Below, one piece after another: positions 45,567 to 54,346 of a stretch of DNA of 64,000 nt; positions within the stretch are counted from its first letter, which is position 1; every line of letters begins with the position of its first letter. The DNA comes from Paenibacillus durus ATCC 35681 (GTDB taxonomy: Bacteria; Bacillota; Bacilli; Paenibacillales; Paenibacillaceae). The notes beneath the pieces are model-generated. The model worked only from the letters and a program-made list of their open reading frames with translations. It did no database searches and was not told the origin of the DNA. The stretch lies in NCBI RefSeq assembly GCF_000993825.1, contig NZ_CP011114.1, forward strand, positions 5,332,001-5,396,000. Reading direction: 5' to 3'. The position numbers and the translations under genes were made by a program.

Positions 45567-45697
45567 GTATAGAAATTTTAATGTGTTAAATACATAGGAT
45601 AAATAAGAGTATATTGATAAAATAGTTATGAAATATAAGTTAATTCGATGGACATGGCTTATTTTTTTACATAACTGAATCAAGGGGGCTTACGGAT

Positions 45698-46132
45698 ATG
45701 GATCATCCAATTGATGATATTGATAGGAAGATTTTGCAGCTGCTTCAGCACAATGCGCGAATGTCCATTTCACAAATCAGCAAAGAAATCAGCATGTCCC
45801 AACCTTCGGTTAAAGAAAGGATTTTGAAGCTGGAGGATAGAAAGATCATTTCCGGGTATTCCACAGTATTTAATTTAAGCAATCTGAATCGGGGGACGAC
45901 TACTTTTATCCTGTTAAAAACTGAACGCTGCCAGGAGCTCGTTGATTTTTGCAGCAAGGCCAAAGAAGTTACCGATTTATATCGAATCAGCGGGGAATAT
46001 AATTATCTGATTAAAATACAAACCGCATCGATCGAAGAGCTTGCCGAATTCCAAGACTCTCTTACTAAACTCGGACCTTCCAAGTCTCATATAAGTATGA
46101 AAAATATTTTGGAAAACAGGGTTCTGCTCTAA
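45698..46132 (+). CDS. Lrp/AsnC-family regulator
   Basis: 144 residues. DIDRKILQLLQHNARMSISQISKEISMSQPSVKERILKLEDRKIISGY is the HTH, followed by a RAM ligand domain (TTFILLKTERCQELVDFC, GEYNYLIKIQTASIEELAEF). Senses an amino acid. Followed by an amino-acid ABC importer 132 bp downstream on the same strand, so it may regulate it. Site CAAGGGGGCTTACGG before ATG. Confidence 0.9.
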   Translation: MDHPIDDIDRKILQLLQHNARMSISQISKEISMSQPSVKERILKLEDRKIISGYSTVFNLSNLNRGTTTFILLKTERCQELVDFCSKAKEVTDLYRISGEYNYLIKIQTASIEELAEFQDSLTKLGPSKSHISMKNILENRVLL

Positions 46133-46263
46133 GATACGATCAATTCCGACAAAACAGATCAAAATTATATTGACGAACATTATATGAACATGTAATACTC
46201 AATTGTGCTGAAAAAAAGATGTTCAATAGATTCAGAAAAAAAGAGAAGAGAGGGTACATTGTA

Positions 46264-47100
46264 ATGAAAAAATTCAGCCTCATACTTATACTGGTACTGA
46301 CCGTCATTTTGGTCGCGGCCTGTGGAACAAATGCTAACAACGGCAGTTCGCCTGCGGCTTCACCGTCGCAGAGCGCGGAAACCGGAAGCGGGGAACAATC
46401 CAGCCTGGACACAATCAAAGCAAGCGGTGTATTGCGGATCGGCACGGAAGGAACCTACGCCCCCTTCACTTATCATGATGCCAGCGGCAAGCTGACCGGA
46501 TTCGACGTGGAGATTGCAGAGGAAGTGGCCAAACGCCTGGGGGTAAAGGCCGAGTTCGTCGAAACTCAATGGGACGGTATTTTCGCCGGAATGGATGCCA
46601 AGCGGTTCGACGCTATTTTTAATGAAGTGTCCATTACGGACGAACGCAAAGTGAAATACGACTTCTCCGATCCTTACATCGTCTCTAAGGCTGTGCTGAT
46701 CGTCAAGAGCGACAATAACACGATCCAGTCATTCGCAGACCTTAAAGGCAAAAAGGCCGCTCAGTCCCTGACGAGCAACCTGGCGGATATCGCAAGGGAG
46801 AATGGAGCTGAAATCGTCTCCACCGAAGGTTTTAACCAAGCGATCGATTTGCTGGCTTCCGGACGTGTGGATGCCACGGTCAACGACGGATTGTCTTATT
46901 TGGACCTCAAAAAGCAGAAGCCGGACGCTCCGATCAAAAAGGTTGACGAACAGGCGAACGGTTCACAAAGCGCCGCCGTTTTCCTTAAAGGCAATGACGA
47001 ACTGGTCAAAGCGGTCAATGACGCGCTGGCTTCAATGAAGAGCGATGGAACCTACCTGAAAATCTCCGAGAAATATTTCGGTGAGGATGTTTCCAAATAA
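46264..47100 (+). CDS. Amino-acid (cystine-type) ABC transporter binding lipoprotein
   Basis: 278 residues. Lipoprotein signal ending VAACG. SBP-bac-3 motifs: GVLRIGTEGTYAPFTYHDASGKLTGFDVEIAEEVAKRLG, FDAIFNEVSITDERKVKYDFSDPYI, LKGKKAAQSLTSNLADIA. The wording is close to TcyA/FliY-type cystine receptors. GAGAGGG precedes ATG. First gene of a three-gene importer operon. Confidence 0.88.
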   Translation: MKKFSLILILVLTVILVAACGTNANNGSSPAASPSQSAETGSGEQSSLDTIKASGVLRIGTEGTYAPFTYHDASGKLTGFDVEIAEEVAKRLGVKAEFVETQWDGIFAGMDAKRFDAIFNEVSITDERKVKYDFSDPYIVSKAVLIVKSDNNTIQSFADLKGKKAAQSLTSNLADIARENGAEIVSTEGFNQAIDLLASGRVDATVNDGLSYLDLKKQKPDAPIKKVDEQANGSQSAAVFLKGNDELVKAVNDALASMKSDGTYLKISEKYFGEDVSK

Positions 47101-47153
47101 CACATGAACCAAGGCTCTATTATGGCCCAAAGTTCAAGAAGGATGTCTGATTT

Positions 47154-47822
47154 ATGGATGATCGTAAAATCCAAATCGTGATCGATTCTTTGCTGCCCCT
47201 GCTCAAAGCCGGGGTGGCTTTTACCATTCCGTTGACGCTGGTTTCATTTGCTCTCGGTTTGCTGTTGGCGGTTGCCACGGCGCTGGTCCGGCTGTCGTCA
47301 TGGAAAATTCCGGTTCAGATCGCCCGCTTCTACGTCTGGATCATCCGCGGTACGCCGCTGCTGGTCCAGTTGTTCATTATTTTTTACGGACTGCCGAGCG
47401 TCGGAATAACGCTGGAGCCGTTTACGGCGGCGGTGATCGGGTTTACGCTCAGTGTAGGGGCGTACGGCTCGGAAATCGTGCGTGCGGCCATCCTGTCTAT
47501 CCATAAAGGGCAGTGGGAGGCGGCTTATTCGGTCGGCATGACGCGCATCCAGGCGCTGCGGCGAATTATTCTGCCCCAGGCCGCGCGCGTGTCCGTACCT
47601 CCGCTGACGAACTCGTTCATCAGCTTGGTGAAGGATACGTCGCTGGCGGCAACGATCACCTATGTGGAAATGTTCCGCACAGCGCAGCAAATCGCGGCCG
47701 TTACCTATGAACCGCTGCTCGTATACAGTGAAGCGGCGGTCTTTTATCTGGTATTTTGTACTGTCCTGACGGTGCTGCAAGATTACCTGGAAAAACGTTT
47801 GTCCCGCTACTCCGCGGGCTAA
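47154..47822 (+). CDS. Amino-acid (cystine-type) ABC transporter permease
   Basis: 222 residues, HisM/GlnP class with about five membrane segments. FYVWIIRGTPLLVQLFIIFYGLP is the family start motif and EAAYSVGMTRIQALRRIILPQAARV the EAA loop. Strong resemblance to TcyB/TcyL. Acts as a dimer with the following ATPase. Spaced 53 bp from the receptor gene and 14 bp from the ATPase gene. Confidence 0.9.
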   Translation: MDDRKIQIVIDSLLPLLKAGVAFTIPLTLVSFALGLLLAVATALVRLSSWKIPVQIARFYVWIIRGTPLLVQLFIIFYGLPSVGITLEPFTAAVIGFTLSVGAYGSEIVRAAILSIHKGQWEAAYSVGMTRIQALRRIILPQAARVSVPPLTNSFISLVKDTSLAATITYVEMFRTAQQIAAVTYEPLLVYSEAAVFYLVFCTVLTVLQDYLEKRLSRYSAG

Positions 47823-47836
47823 AGGAGAAATAATAT

Positions 47837-48595
47837 ATGATACGATTGTCTGGCCTGCATAAATCGTTCGGCCCGCTTCAAGTGCTTAAAGGCGTGGATG
47901 TGACGCTCGAGGAAGGCAAGGTGCTTGCCATTATCGGCCCGTCCGGCTCCGGCAAGACGACGCTGCTGCGCTGCTTCAATCTGCTGGAGGTACCGGACAA
48001 GGGAAACATTTCGCTAGGCGGAATAACGCTAAGCTTTGACGGAAAGAAGCTCCCGCAGAAGGATGTCCTGGCTCTGCGGCAAAAAACGGGAATGGTCTTT
48101 CAGTCCTATAATCTGTTTCCGCATATGACGGCGCTCAGTAATGTCATGGAAGGACAGGTCACTGTCCAAAAGCTATCCAAGGAGGAAGCGCGCAGGCGGG
48201 CCTTGGAGCTGCTGGTCAAAGTGGGGCTTGCGGATAAGGCGGACTCCTATCCCCATCAGCTCTCCGGGGGCCAGCAGCAGCGGGTGGCCATTGCCCGGGC
48301 GATGGCGACGGAGCCGGAGCTCCTGTTGTTCGACGAGCCGACGTCGGCGCTCGATCCCGAGCTTGTCGGGGAAGTGCTGAAAGTCATCAAGGAACTGGCA
48401 TCCGAGGGCATGACCATGGTAATCGTAACCCATGAAATGAAGTTTGCCGCCGATGTCGCGGACACGCTGATTATGATGGACGGGGGAGTTATTACGGAAC
48501 AAGGCACGCCGGACCAAGTACTCCACCATTCATCCAATCCCCGGACTTTACAGTTTCTGAACCGGTTTGTGGGCGATGAGCGTTCGACAGTCTAA
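47837..48595 (+). CDS. Amino-acid (cystine-type) ABC transporter ATPase
   Basis: 252 residues. Walker A GPSGSGKTT, Q-loop [44 protein letters not shown], switch IVTHEMKFAADVAD. GlnQ/TcyC type. AAAGGAGAAATAAT before ATG. Completes the importer; a terminator follows. Confidence 0.93.
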   Translation: MIRLSGLHKSFGPLQVLKGVDVTLEEGKVLAIIGPSGSGKTTLLRCFNLLEVPDKGNISLGGITLSFDGKKLPQKDVLALRQKTGMVFQSYNLFPHMTALSNVMEGQVTVQKLSKEEARRRALELLVKVGLADKADSYPHQLSGGQQQRVAIARAMATEPELLLFDEPTSALDPELVGEVLKVIKELASEGMTMVIVTHEMKFAADVADTLIMMDGGVITEQGTPDQVLHHSSNPRTLQFLNRFVGDERSTV

Positions 48596-48638
48596 GCGGC
48601 GTGTTTACGTCTGCATATCCCATAAAAGACCGAACGAA

Positions 48639-48669
48639 AAAAATGATGCCCAAGCCGGGCATCATTTTT
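48639..48669 (+). terminator. Terminator of the amino-acid importer operon
   Basis: AAAAATGATGCCC-AAGCC-GGGCATCATTTTT, a 13-bp stem with its own A and T tracts. Confidence 0.9.
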
Positions 48670-48763
48670 GTTATCCGGCGGAGGCCTGGCAGCCTTCATA
48701 CCTGTTTGCATCCCAAATACCCTAAATCAGCCAATAGATTTCCTTTAGGTCAAAAATGTTCTA

Positions 48764-49594
48764 GGGCCTGTACGCAAACCTATTTGAGCCATAAACGAAT
48801 GGAAAGCAACGTCAAAAAAGCGATGAACATATTCGCTGTTTTTTCATAGCGGGTCGCCAGTCTTCGATAGTTTTTCACTTTGTTGAAAAAGCATTCGATT
48901 AAGTGTCGCTCTTTATACGCTTCAGAATCTAACGGACGCTTTACCCGCCGATTGCGTTTGCTTGGGATCACCGGAGTGATCGCTCGGCTTTGCAAAAGCT
49001 CCAGAATGGCGTTCGTATCGTAGGCGCGATCAGCCAACACTTCGCCCGGGCAGAAGTCCAATTCATGAAGAAGTCGATAGCCGGTGACCGAATCGTGGTC
49101 TTGTCCTGGCGTCAATTCGAAACGCAGCGGATAGCCGAGCGCGTCCACCATCGCATGAATTTTAGTGGTTAATCCTCCGCTCGAACGCCCGATGGCCTGC
49201 CGGTCCTGCCCCCTTTTGCGCCCGCTCCATGTTGATGGACGCGGACGATGGTGGCATCGACCATCACTTGCTCCCAATCCGGTTCGATGGCGACATGCTT
49301 CAATATTTCATCCCAAAGGTTTGCTTTCTGCAATCGCCAGAAAAAACTGTAGGCGGAAGACCAAGGGCCATAATAACCCGGTAAATCTCGCCATGGCGCT
49401 CCCGTTCGAGCTACCCAGAGCACCGCATTGAGCATCTGGCGCCGATCCTTAGGCGGACGTCCTCCTTGTTTTTTTCGGGCCGGGGGCAACAGGGGTTCAA
49501 GTATATTCCATTCTTCATCCGTTAACTCGTATCTTCGTCTCATGTTCCTTATTTTACTAGATTTCTACGAGTTGTACAGTTTGCGTACAGGCCC
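48764..49594 (-). mobile_element. Insertion sequence, IS5 family (IS427-like), 831 bp, copy 2
   Basis: Same length, ends (GGGCCTGTACGCAAAC) and TA target duplication (48762-48763 and 49595-49596) as copy 1, in inverted orientation. It entered the last codons of the adjacent dehydrogenase gene. With copy 1 it forms an inverted pair 42 kb apart. Confidence 0.93.
48780..49543 (-). CDS. IS5-family transposase, two overlapping frames, copy 2
   Basis: OrfA 49543-49169 and orfB 49277-48780 predict the same proteins as copy 1 with no change, including the DDE residues and the AAAAGGGGG overlap signal. Requires -1 frameshifting for a full DDE enzyme. Confidence 0.9.
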
Positions 49595-50620
49595 TAATAC
49601 AATTTTACCGATTGTTTTTCCAGATTCGATTTTAGCATGGGCAAGTTTCAAGTTCGCAGCATTAATCGGCGATATTTTCTCTGTAACAGTGGTGCGAATT
49701 TTCCCTTCATCAACAAGTTCTGCTAACCGATTCAGCAAACGATGCTGTTCTTCGATATCCTCTGTATTAAAAGTTGACCGTGTGAACATCGTCTCCCAAA
49801 CAACAGTAACGCTCTTACTCTTCAATAAGCCCAGTGCAATTGGCGCTTCATTTTCCACAATGAGACAAATCTTTCCCTGAGGAGCGATAACCTCTGTCAT
49901 GTTGTTCCAGTGTTGATCCGTATTGTTCAGGCAAAAGATGTAATCCACCTGGTCGAAGCCGATCTTGTGCAACTGTGGAAGCAATGCCTCGTAATGATTG
50001 ATCACAAAATTTACTCCTAGCTCATTAACCCACTGAATCGATTCGGGTCTGGATGCCGTTCCGATTACAGTAAGTCCTGCCAGATTGGCGATCTGCACGG
50101 CGATTGATCCAACGCCCCCTGCGGCGCCTATAATCAGAATCGACTTGTTCCTGTTCGCTTCAAGATCCTGAGAAATGCCAAACCTGTCAAAAAGACCTTC
50201 CCAAGCAGTAATCGTTGTTAGCGGCAATGATGCGGCATTTGCAAAATCTAGTGATGCCGGCTTTCTCCCTACAATCCGTTCGTCCACTAAATGAAATTCG
50301 CTGTTGCATCCTGATCGAATGAGGCTTCCTGCATAAAATACCTCATCTCCCGGCTGAAAAAGTGTGCATTCCGGTCCGACTTGCTCGACAACGCCAGCTA
50401 CATCCCAGCCGAGTAAATAAGGAGGCTCTCCAACTTTATTATCGTAGGCGCGTACAATTGGATCGGCTGGGTTGACAGAGATGGCTTTTACTTCAACCAA
50501 AATATCACGCCCTTTTGGGAAAGGCTTTGGTACTTCTATATCTAACAGACTTTCCGGGTGTTCGATCGGCAGATACTTATAGAAACCGACTGCTCTCATC
50601 ATTCTTGGCTTTTCACTCAA
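49565..50620 (-). CDS. Zinc-type-family alcohol dehydrogenase-like quinone reductase (2), C-terminus altered by IS
   Basis: About 350 residues, close paralogue of the protein at 43.3-44.4 kb (LLGWDVAGVVEQVGPECTLFQPGDEVFYAG; IIGAAGGVGSIAVQIANLAGLTVIGTASR). The native end can be rebuilt: removing the IS gives KIVLEHF-stop, like KIVLENF of the paralogue; with the IS the last three residues become GPVRKLYNS. Probably still active. TTG start chosen because AGAAGGG lies eight bases upstream; an ATG directly abutting that site is less likely. Divergent HxlR gene. Confidence 0.85.
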   Translation of the reverse strand: MSEKPRMMRAVGFYKYLPIEHPESLLDIEVPKPFPKGRDILVEVKAISVNPADPIVRAYDNKVGEPPYLLGWDVAGVVEQVGPECTLFQPGDEVFYAGSLIRSGCNSEFHLVDERIVGRKPASLDFANAASLPLTTITAWEGLFDRFGISQDLEANRNKSILIIGAAGGVGSIAVQIANLAGLTVIGTASRPESIQWVNELGVNFVINHYEALLPQLHKIGFDQVDYIFCLNNTDQHWNNMTEVIAPQGKICLIVENEAPIALGLLKSKSVTVVWETMFTRSTFNTEDIEEQHRLLNRLAELVDEGKIRTTVTEKISPINAANLKLAHAKIESGKTIGKIVLGPVRKLYNS

Positions 50621-50682
50621 ATCAATCATCCCTTCTCATATGGATTGCTCTCAGCCATTTCATTATATTTTAATGAGTAATA

Positions 50683-50697
50683 TACTAAAAGTACGCA
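50683..50697 (+). promoter_or_regulatory. HxlR-module operator candidate, copy 3
   Basis: TACT-AAA-AGTA dyad running into AAGTACGCA (50689-50697) in the gap between divergent dehydrogenase and hxlR genes. Same layout as at 44413-44435. Confidence 0.65.
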
Positions 50698-50748
50698 AAT
50701 AAATAATATTAAGTATCAAAAACAATACCTAGAAGGGATGTTTCTAAA

Positions 50749-51117
50749 ATGTTAGATCCTCGAAGAAAAAAGTGTTCGGTTGAAACAACCTTGGATGTTA
50801 TTGGCGGGAAATGGAAGGGAGTCATTATTTATCACCTATTGAGCGGGACAAAACGGTTCAATGAGCTTCGAAGGATTTACCCCCAAGTCACTCATCATAC
50901 CCTTACACTACAATTGAGAGACCTTGAACGAGAAGGTATCATTAAACGAAAGTCGTATAATCAAGTACCCCCTAAGGTAGAATATTCGTTAACAGAGTTT
51001 GGAAAAACACTGGAACCCATTATTTTATTAATGAAAGAGTGGGGAGATCAATACGATGAAAGAGTAAATCAAAGTCATCAAATGGAGTTTAATGTGGATG
51101 AGCAATTGGATTCATGA
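50749..51117 (+). CDS. HxlR-family regulator with conserved N-terminal cysteine (2)
   Basis: 122 residues. [36 protein letters not shown] and LERDL-type wing lead-in RDLEREGIIKRKSYNQVPPKVEYSLTEFG. Closest to the HxlR protein at 44.5 kb; the cysteine before SVE is kept. Likely regulates the divergent dehydrogenase. AGAAGGGATG lies upstream of ATG. Confidence 0.9.
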   Translation: MLDPRRKKCSVETTLDVIGGKWKGVIIYHLLSGTKRFNELRRIYPQVTHHTLTLQLRDLEREGIIKRKSYNQVPPKVEYSLTEFGKTLEPIILLMKEWGDQYDERVNQSHQMEFNVDEQLDS

Positions 51118-51178
51118 GGTAATCAGGTGATTTTGCAGAGCTTGAAGCGGCGGAGAATTCTTAAAAAGGCAAAAAAAC

Positions 51179-51213
51179 AACGTCCCTTCGGCGAAAAAGC
51201 CGGGGACGTTTTT
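51179..51213 (+). terminator. Terminator after hxlR gene
   Basis: AACGTCCC, TTCGGC hairpin part, GCCGG, GGACGTT followed by TTTTG. Long GC-rich stem between convergent genes. Confidence 0.85.
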
Positions 51214-51274
51214 GTGATCCATGTTTTTTTGGTTCCTGAAATGAGCTTGGTCCTGGGTCCTGGGCTGTTGCCGT

Positions 51275-51841
51275 TTAGGCCTTTAGCACATCATGATCCA
51301 CATATCTCGCGCCGTTCAGCTCGCTGATGACGTTAATGGCCACCTTCGCGCCGTCGCCCGCCGTAATAACGGCATGCACGCTGACTCCGGCAACGGTGCC
51401 TGCGGCCCAGATGCCTTCAACGTTGGTCTTGCCGGAAGCGTCCACGGCGACAACGGTCTTTATTCTCGGCTCCGTGCCGTCCTTCGTTTCGACGCCCGCT
51501 TGGGCGGCCAGATCCGTCAGCACGCCGGTAGCCAGAATGACATGCTTGGCCTCATAGGTAGCGCCGCTATCGGTTTCAATAGCAAAGCCGTCTCCGCTTT
51601 TGCTGATAGAAATCGCCTGTCCCGCGATCAGCTCCGCTCCGAACTTCACCGCCTGCTTGTGCCCGGTCTCCACGAGGTCGGGTCCGCCAATCTCGGAAAT
51701 GCCGTAATAATTCTCGTACCAGCCTCTGCGGGTCATCCCTTTGTCATTGTCGATAAGCAGCGTTTTCTTGCCGGCCTTGGCGGCGAACAGCGCAGCGCTT
51801 GCGCCGGCAGGACCGGCTCCGATTACAGCGATATCGTACAT
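51275..51841 (-). CDS. FAD-dependent pyridine nucleotide oxidoreductase, short thioredoxin-reductase-like
   Basis: 188 residues. MYDIAVIGAGPAGASAALFAAKAGKKTLLID is the FAD-binding GxGxxG, HVILATGVLTDLA the ATG motif and NVEGIWAAGTVAGVSVHAVITAGDGAKVAINV the C-terminal flavin motif. The NADPH domain is missing and no CxxC is seen, so this is the compact form of the TrxR-like fold common in bacilli. AGGAGG before ATG. Role unknown; could be an electron-transfer or sulfur-redox protein. Confidence 0.85.
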   Translation of the reverse strand: MYDIAVIGAGPAGASAALFAAKAGKKTLLIDNDKGMTRRGWYENYYGISEIGGPDLVETGHKQAVKFGAELIAGQAISISKSGDGFAIETDSGATYEAKHVILATGVLTDLAAQAGVETKDGTEPRIKTVVAVDASGKTNVEGIWAAGTVAGVSVHAVITAGDGAKVAINVISELNGARYVDHDVLKA

Positions 51842-51857
51842 ATGATAACCTCCTAAA

Positions 51858-51976
51858 AGTTTTGCGGAGCATAAGCTCCTTGAAGTGGCAACGCAGCAAA
51901 ACTCGCTTCGAAAGCATAGGCTAAGTTTTGCGGAGCATAAGCTCCTTGAAATGACGGAGCAGCAAAACCAGCTTCG
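51858..51976. repeat. Two tandem hairpin units
   Basis: Units 51858-51910 and 51923-51976 share AGTTTTGCGGAGCATAAGCT, CCTTGAA and GCAGCAAAAC plus GCTTCG. In each, AGTTTTGC/GCAAAACT form outer arms and GGAG-CATAAG-CTCC an inner hairpin. Positioned between the flavoprotein and the two-component genes, upstream of the former. Confidence 0.75.
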
Positions 51977-52007
51977 TTACTATTGTCGCTATCTATTATA
52001 TCGTTAG

Positions 52008-53663
52008 CTACTGGTTCTTTGCCAGTGCCTGCAAGCAGGGCAGGATCACCCGGAAGACCGTACCTTTGCCCGGCGCGCTGGTAACGCCGATTTCTCCGCC
52101 ATGCGCCTCAATGATCGATTTCGATATGGACAGTCCGAGCCCCGAACCGCCGTACCTCCGGGCGCGGGAAGGGTCGCTGCGGTAAAATCGGTCGAACACA
52201 TGGGAGATATGCTCCGCAGGGATGCCGATTCCGTTATCCTGCACGGTCAGCTCCGCGCGGGAGCCGATAGGCTGCAGGGAGACGGTCACTTTGCCTGTCT
52301 TGGGGTCGGTATACTGCACCGCGTTCTGGAACAGATTCAGCACCACCTGCTTAATCTTGTCAGGATCGTAAAACCCGCTTATGCCGCAGGAGATATCGAA
52401 GACGAACTCGCGGTCTCCGGCAAGCATCTCAAGCTGTGGACGCATCTCGCCGATCACTTCGTCCAATCGAAGCTCTTTGGCATGAAGCTGCGGGGCGCCG
52501 TCCATCCGGGACAGCAGCAGCAGATCCTCCACCAGCTTGTTGATTCGCTTCGATTCGCCGTGCATGCTGCGCAGCGCATGGTACAGCTGCTCCTTGTTCT
52601 CCGCGGCTCCCCGCAGCAGCACCTCCAGAAAACCGTGAATGGAGGTCAGCGGCGTCCTAAGCTCATGAGAAGCGTCAGCCGCAAATCTGCGCATCTGCTC
52701 CTTGGCCTCCCGCTCGCTCTGAAACGAAGTCTCAAGCCGCTCCAGCATCGCATTGAAGGAATGGGACAGCTGGTCGATTTCGGTCTGGCCCTGCGAGGCC
52801 AGGAACCGGACATCGAGATTTCCGGCGTCGATCACCTGGGCGGTCCTGCCCATATTGGACAGCGGCACAAGAGTTCTGCGGAGCGCGGGCAGATACAGCA
52901 GAGAGCCCCCCAGCAGAGCCGCCGCGGACAGAGCGGCATAGATCAACAGCTGACTCATAATAACGCTGTGCAGCGAAGCCGTATCCGTTGTCATTTGCAG
53001 GATGCCCGTCGGATGATAAGGACGGCCGAGAATCATGAACACGGCCAGATGCTCGGTCCCGTCTTCGGCGGTCAGGAGCTTGTAATCGCGAGTCACTCTA
53101 TACACGGGATGCGCAAGCAGCTCATTATATTCTTCGTCGGTCATACGGGGAGCGGACGCTTCGTCCGCCGTTTCCGCCTGCAGATCGGTGAAGGTGCCGT
53201 CGGTCCTATACAGGGCGATCATCGTATGGGCATCCAGCAGGAGGGGGCGCCGTCCTTCGCCCCATATGACGCCCGGACCGCCTCCGCCGTCGGCTTGACC
53301 AGATGCTTCGCTGCCGTTGTCGGAGACGGCGCCGACCGGATTTCCGCCTCCGGCATCTGCGCCGCTGCTGCCAGGAACCGGGCCGTCCTGCGGGCCTGCC
53401 GCAGCGGCTCCCGGGAACGGCGGGGCAATGCTGCCTTCGCGGCCTTCCGCAAGCCCGGAATAGAACTCGCGCGGCACCGACCTGATCTGCGCATGCATGG
53501 CTTCCGCTCTGCTGGTATAGAGGAAGTTCCGCATTAATATATATTGAAGGACGCCAATGAGCAGGAGCAGCCCTGACAAAATCAGCAGCGAGACGGCGAG
53601 CAGCCGCCCCCGGAGCGAGCGCGGAGGATGCAGCCGCCGCCGGAGGAAGGACACGCCAATCAT
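52008..53663 (-). CDS. Membrane sensor histidine kinase
   Basis: 551 residues. Two membrane segments (about 19-42 and 236-258) enclose a long extracytoplasmic domain with a Gly/Ala/Pro-rich stretch; HAMP follows, then HisKA with ASHELRTPLTSIHGF (His about 333) and HATPase with NLFQNAVQYT, DNGIGIPAEHISHVFDRFYR, GGSGLGLSISKSI and GKGTVFRVILP. Its ATG overlaps the TGA of the response-regulator gene (ATGA), so the two are translated together. Signal unknown. Confidence 0.93.
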   Translation of the reverse strand: MIGVSFLRRRLHPPRSLRGRLLAVSLLILSGLLLLIGVLQYILMRNFLYTSRAEAMHAQIRSVPREFYSGLAEGREGSIAPPFPGAAAAGPQDGPVPGSSGADAGGGNPVGAVSDNGSEASGQADGGGGPGVIWGEGRRPLLLDAHTMIALYRTDGTFTDLQAETADEASAPRMTDEEYNELLAHPVYRVTRDYKLLTAEDGTEHLAVFMILGRPYHPTGILQMTTDTASLHSVIMSQLLIYAALSAAALLGGSLLYLPALRRTLVPLSNMGRTAQVIDAGNLDVRFLASQGQTEIDQLSHSFNAMLERLETSFQSEREAKEQMRRFAADASHELRTPLTSIHGFLEVLLRGAAENKEQLYHALRSMHGESKRINKLVEDLLLLSRMDGAPQLHAKELRLDEVIGEMRPQLEMLAGDREFVFDISCGISGFYDPDKIKQVVLNLFQNAVQYTDPKTGKVTVSLQPIGSRAELTVQDNGIGIPAEHISHVFDRFYRSDPSRARRYGGSGLGLSISKSIIEAHGGEIGVTSAPGKGTVFRVILPCLQALAKNQ

Positions 53664-54346
53664 GTCAGATCCAACCGGTAGCCCGCGCCGCGCAGCGTGC
53701 GTATGATGCGGTGCTCTTTATCGCCCAGCTTCTCCCGCAGAGAACGGATGTATACTTCCACGATGTTCTCTTCTCCCCCGAAGTCGTATCCCCAGACTTT
53801 ATCAAGGATCATAGGCTTGCTCAGCACAAGCCCGTGATTGATGACCAAGTGCTGCAGCAGCTCGTATTCGGTTGGAGACAGCTCAAGGACCGTCTCCTTG
53901 AAGCGGATCTCCTTTCTCCGGCTGTCGATAACGAAGGGGCCGCAGCGCACCTCGCCGAGCAGCCCCGGGAACTGGTTGCGCAGACGCGCCTGAATCCGCG
54001 CCAGCAGCTCGTCGAAGCTGAAGGGCTTAACCATATAATCGTCGGCCCCGATGGACAGGCCCTTGACGCGGTCGTCGATCTCATCCTTGGCTGTCAGCAT
54101 AATTACGGCGACTTCCGTCTCCTCGTTCCTGAAATGCCGGCACACTTCAAAGCCATTCATGCCGGGCATCATAATATCGAGGATGGCTACATGAGGTTTA
54201 AATTCGTCGGTAACCGCCAGAGCGGATAATCCGTCCGGAGCCGTTCTTACGTCAAATCCTTCGTTAATGAGGCCAAGCTCAAGAAACTGGAGGATGTGAG
54301 GCTCATCGTCTACCAGCAGCAGACGGACGCCTTGGTGAGCTTTCAT
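53660..54346 (-). CDS. OmpR-family response regulator
   Basis: 228 residues from ATG 54346 (GGAGGG upstream; an earlier in-frame ATG abuts that site). Receiver with LLLVDDEP, phospho-acceptor HVAILDIMMPGMNGFEV and VIMLTAKDE, then winged-helix C-terminus ending NIVEVYIRSLREKLGDKEHRIIRTLRGAGYRLD. Partner of the kinase gene it overlaps. Confidence 0.95.
   Translation of the reverse strand: MKAHQGVRLLLVDDEPHILQFLELGLINEGFDVRTAPDGLSALAVTDEFKPHVAILDIMMPGMNGFEVCRHFRNEETEVAVIMLTAKDEIDDRVKGLSIGADDYMVKPFSFDELLARIQARLRNQFPGLLGEVRCGPFVIDSRRKEIRFKETVLELSPTEYELLQHLVINHGLVLSKPMILDKVWGYDFGGEENIVEVYIRSLREKLGDKEHRIIRTLRGAGYRLDLT

Noticed and set aside
52101..53537. 478-codon open frame antisense to the histidine kinase
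   Set aside because: Lies wholly within a kinase gene with clear motifs, is GC-rich and lacks a ribosome site; its length is a by-product of codon use.
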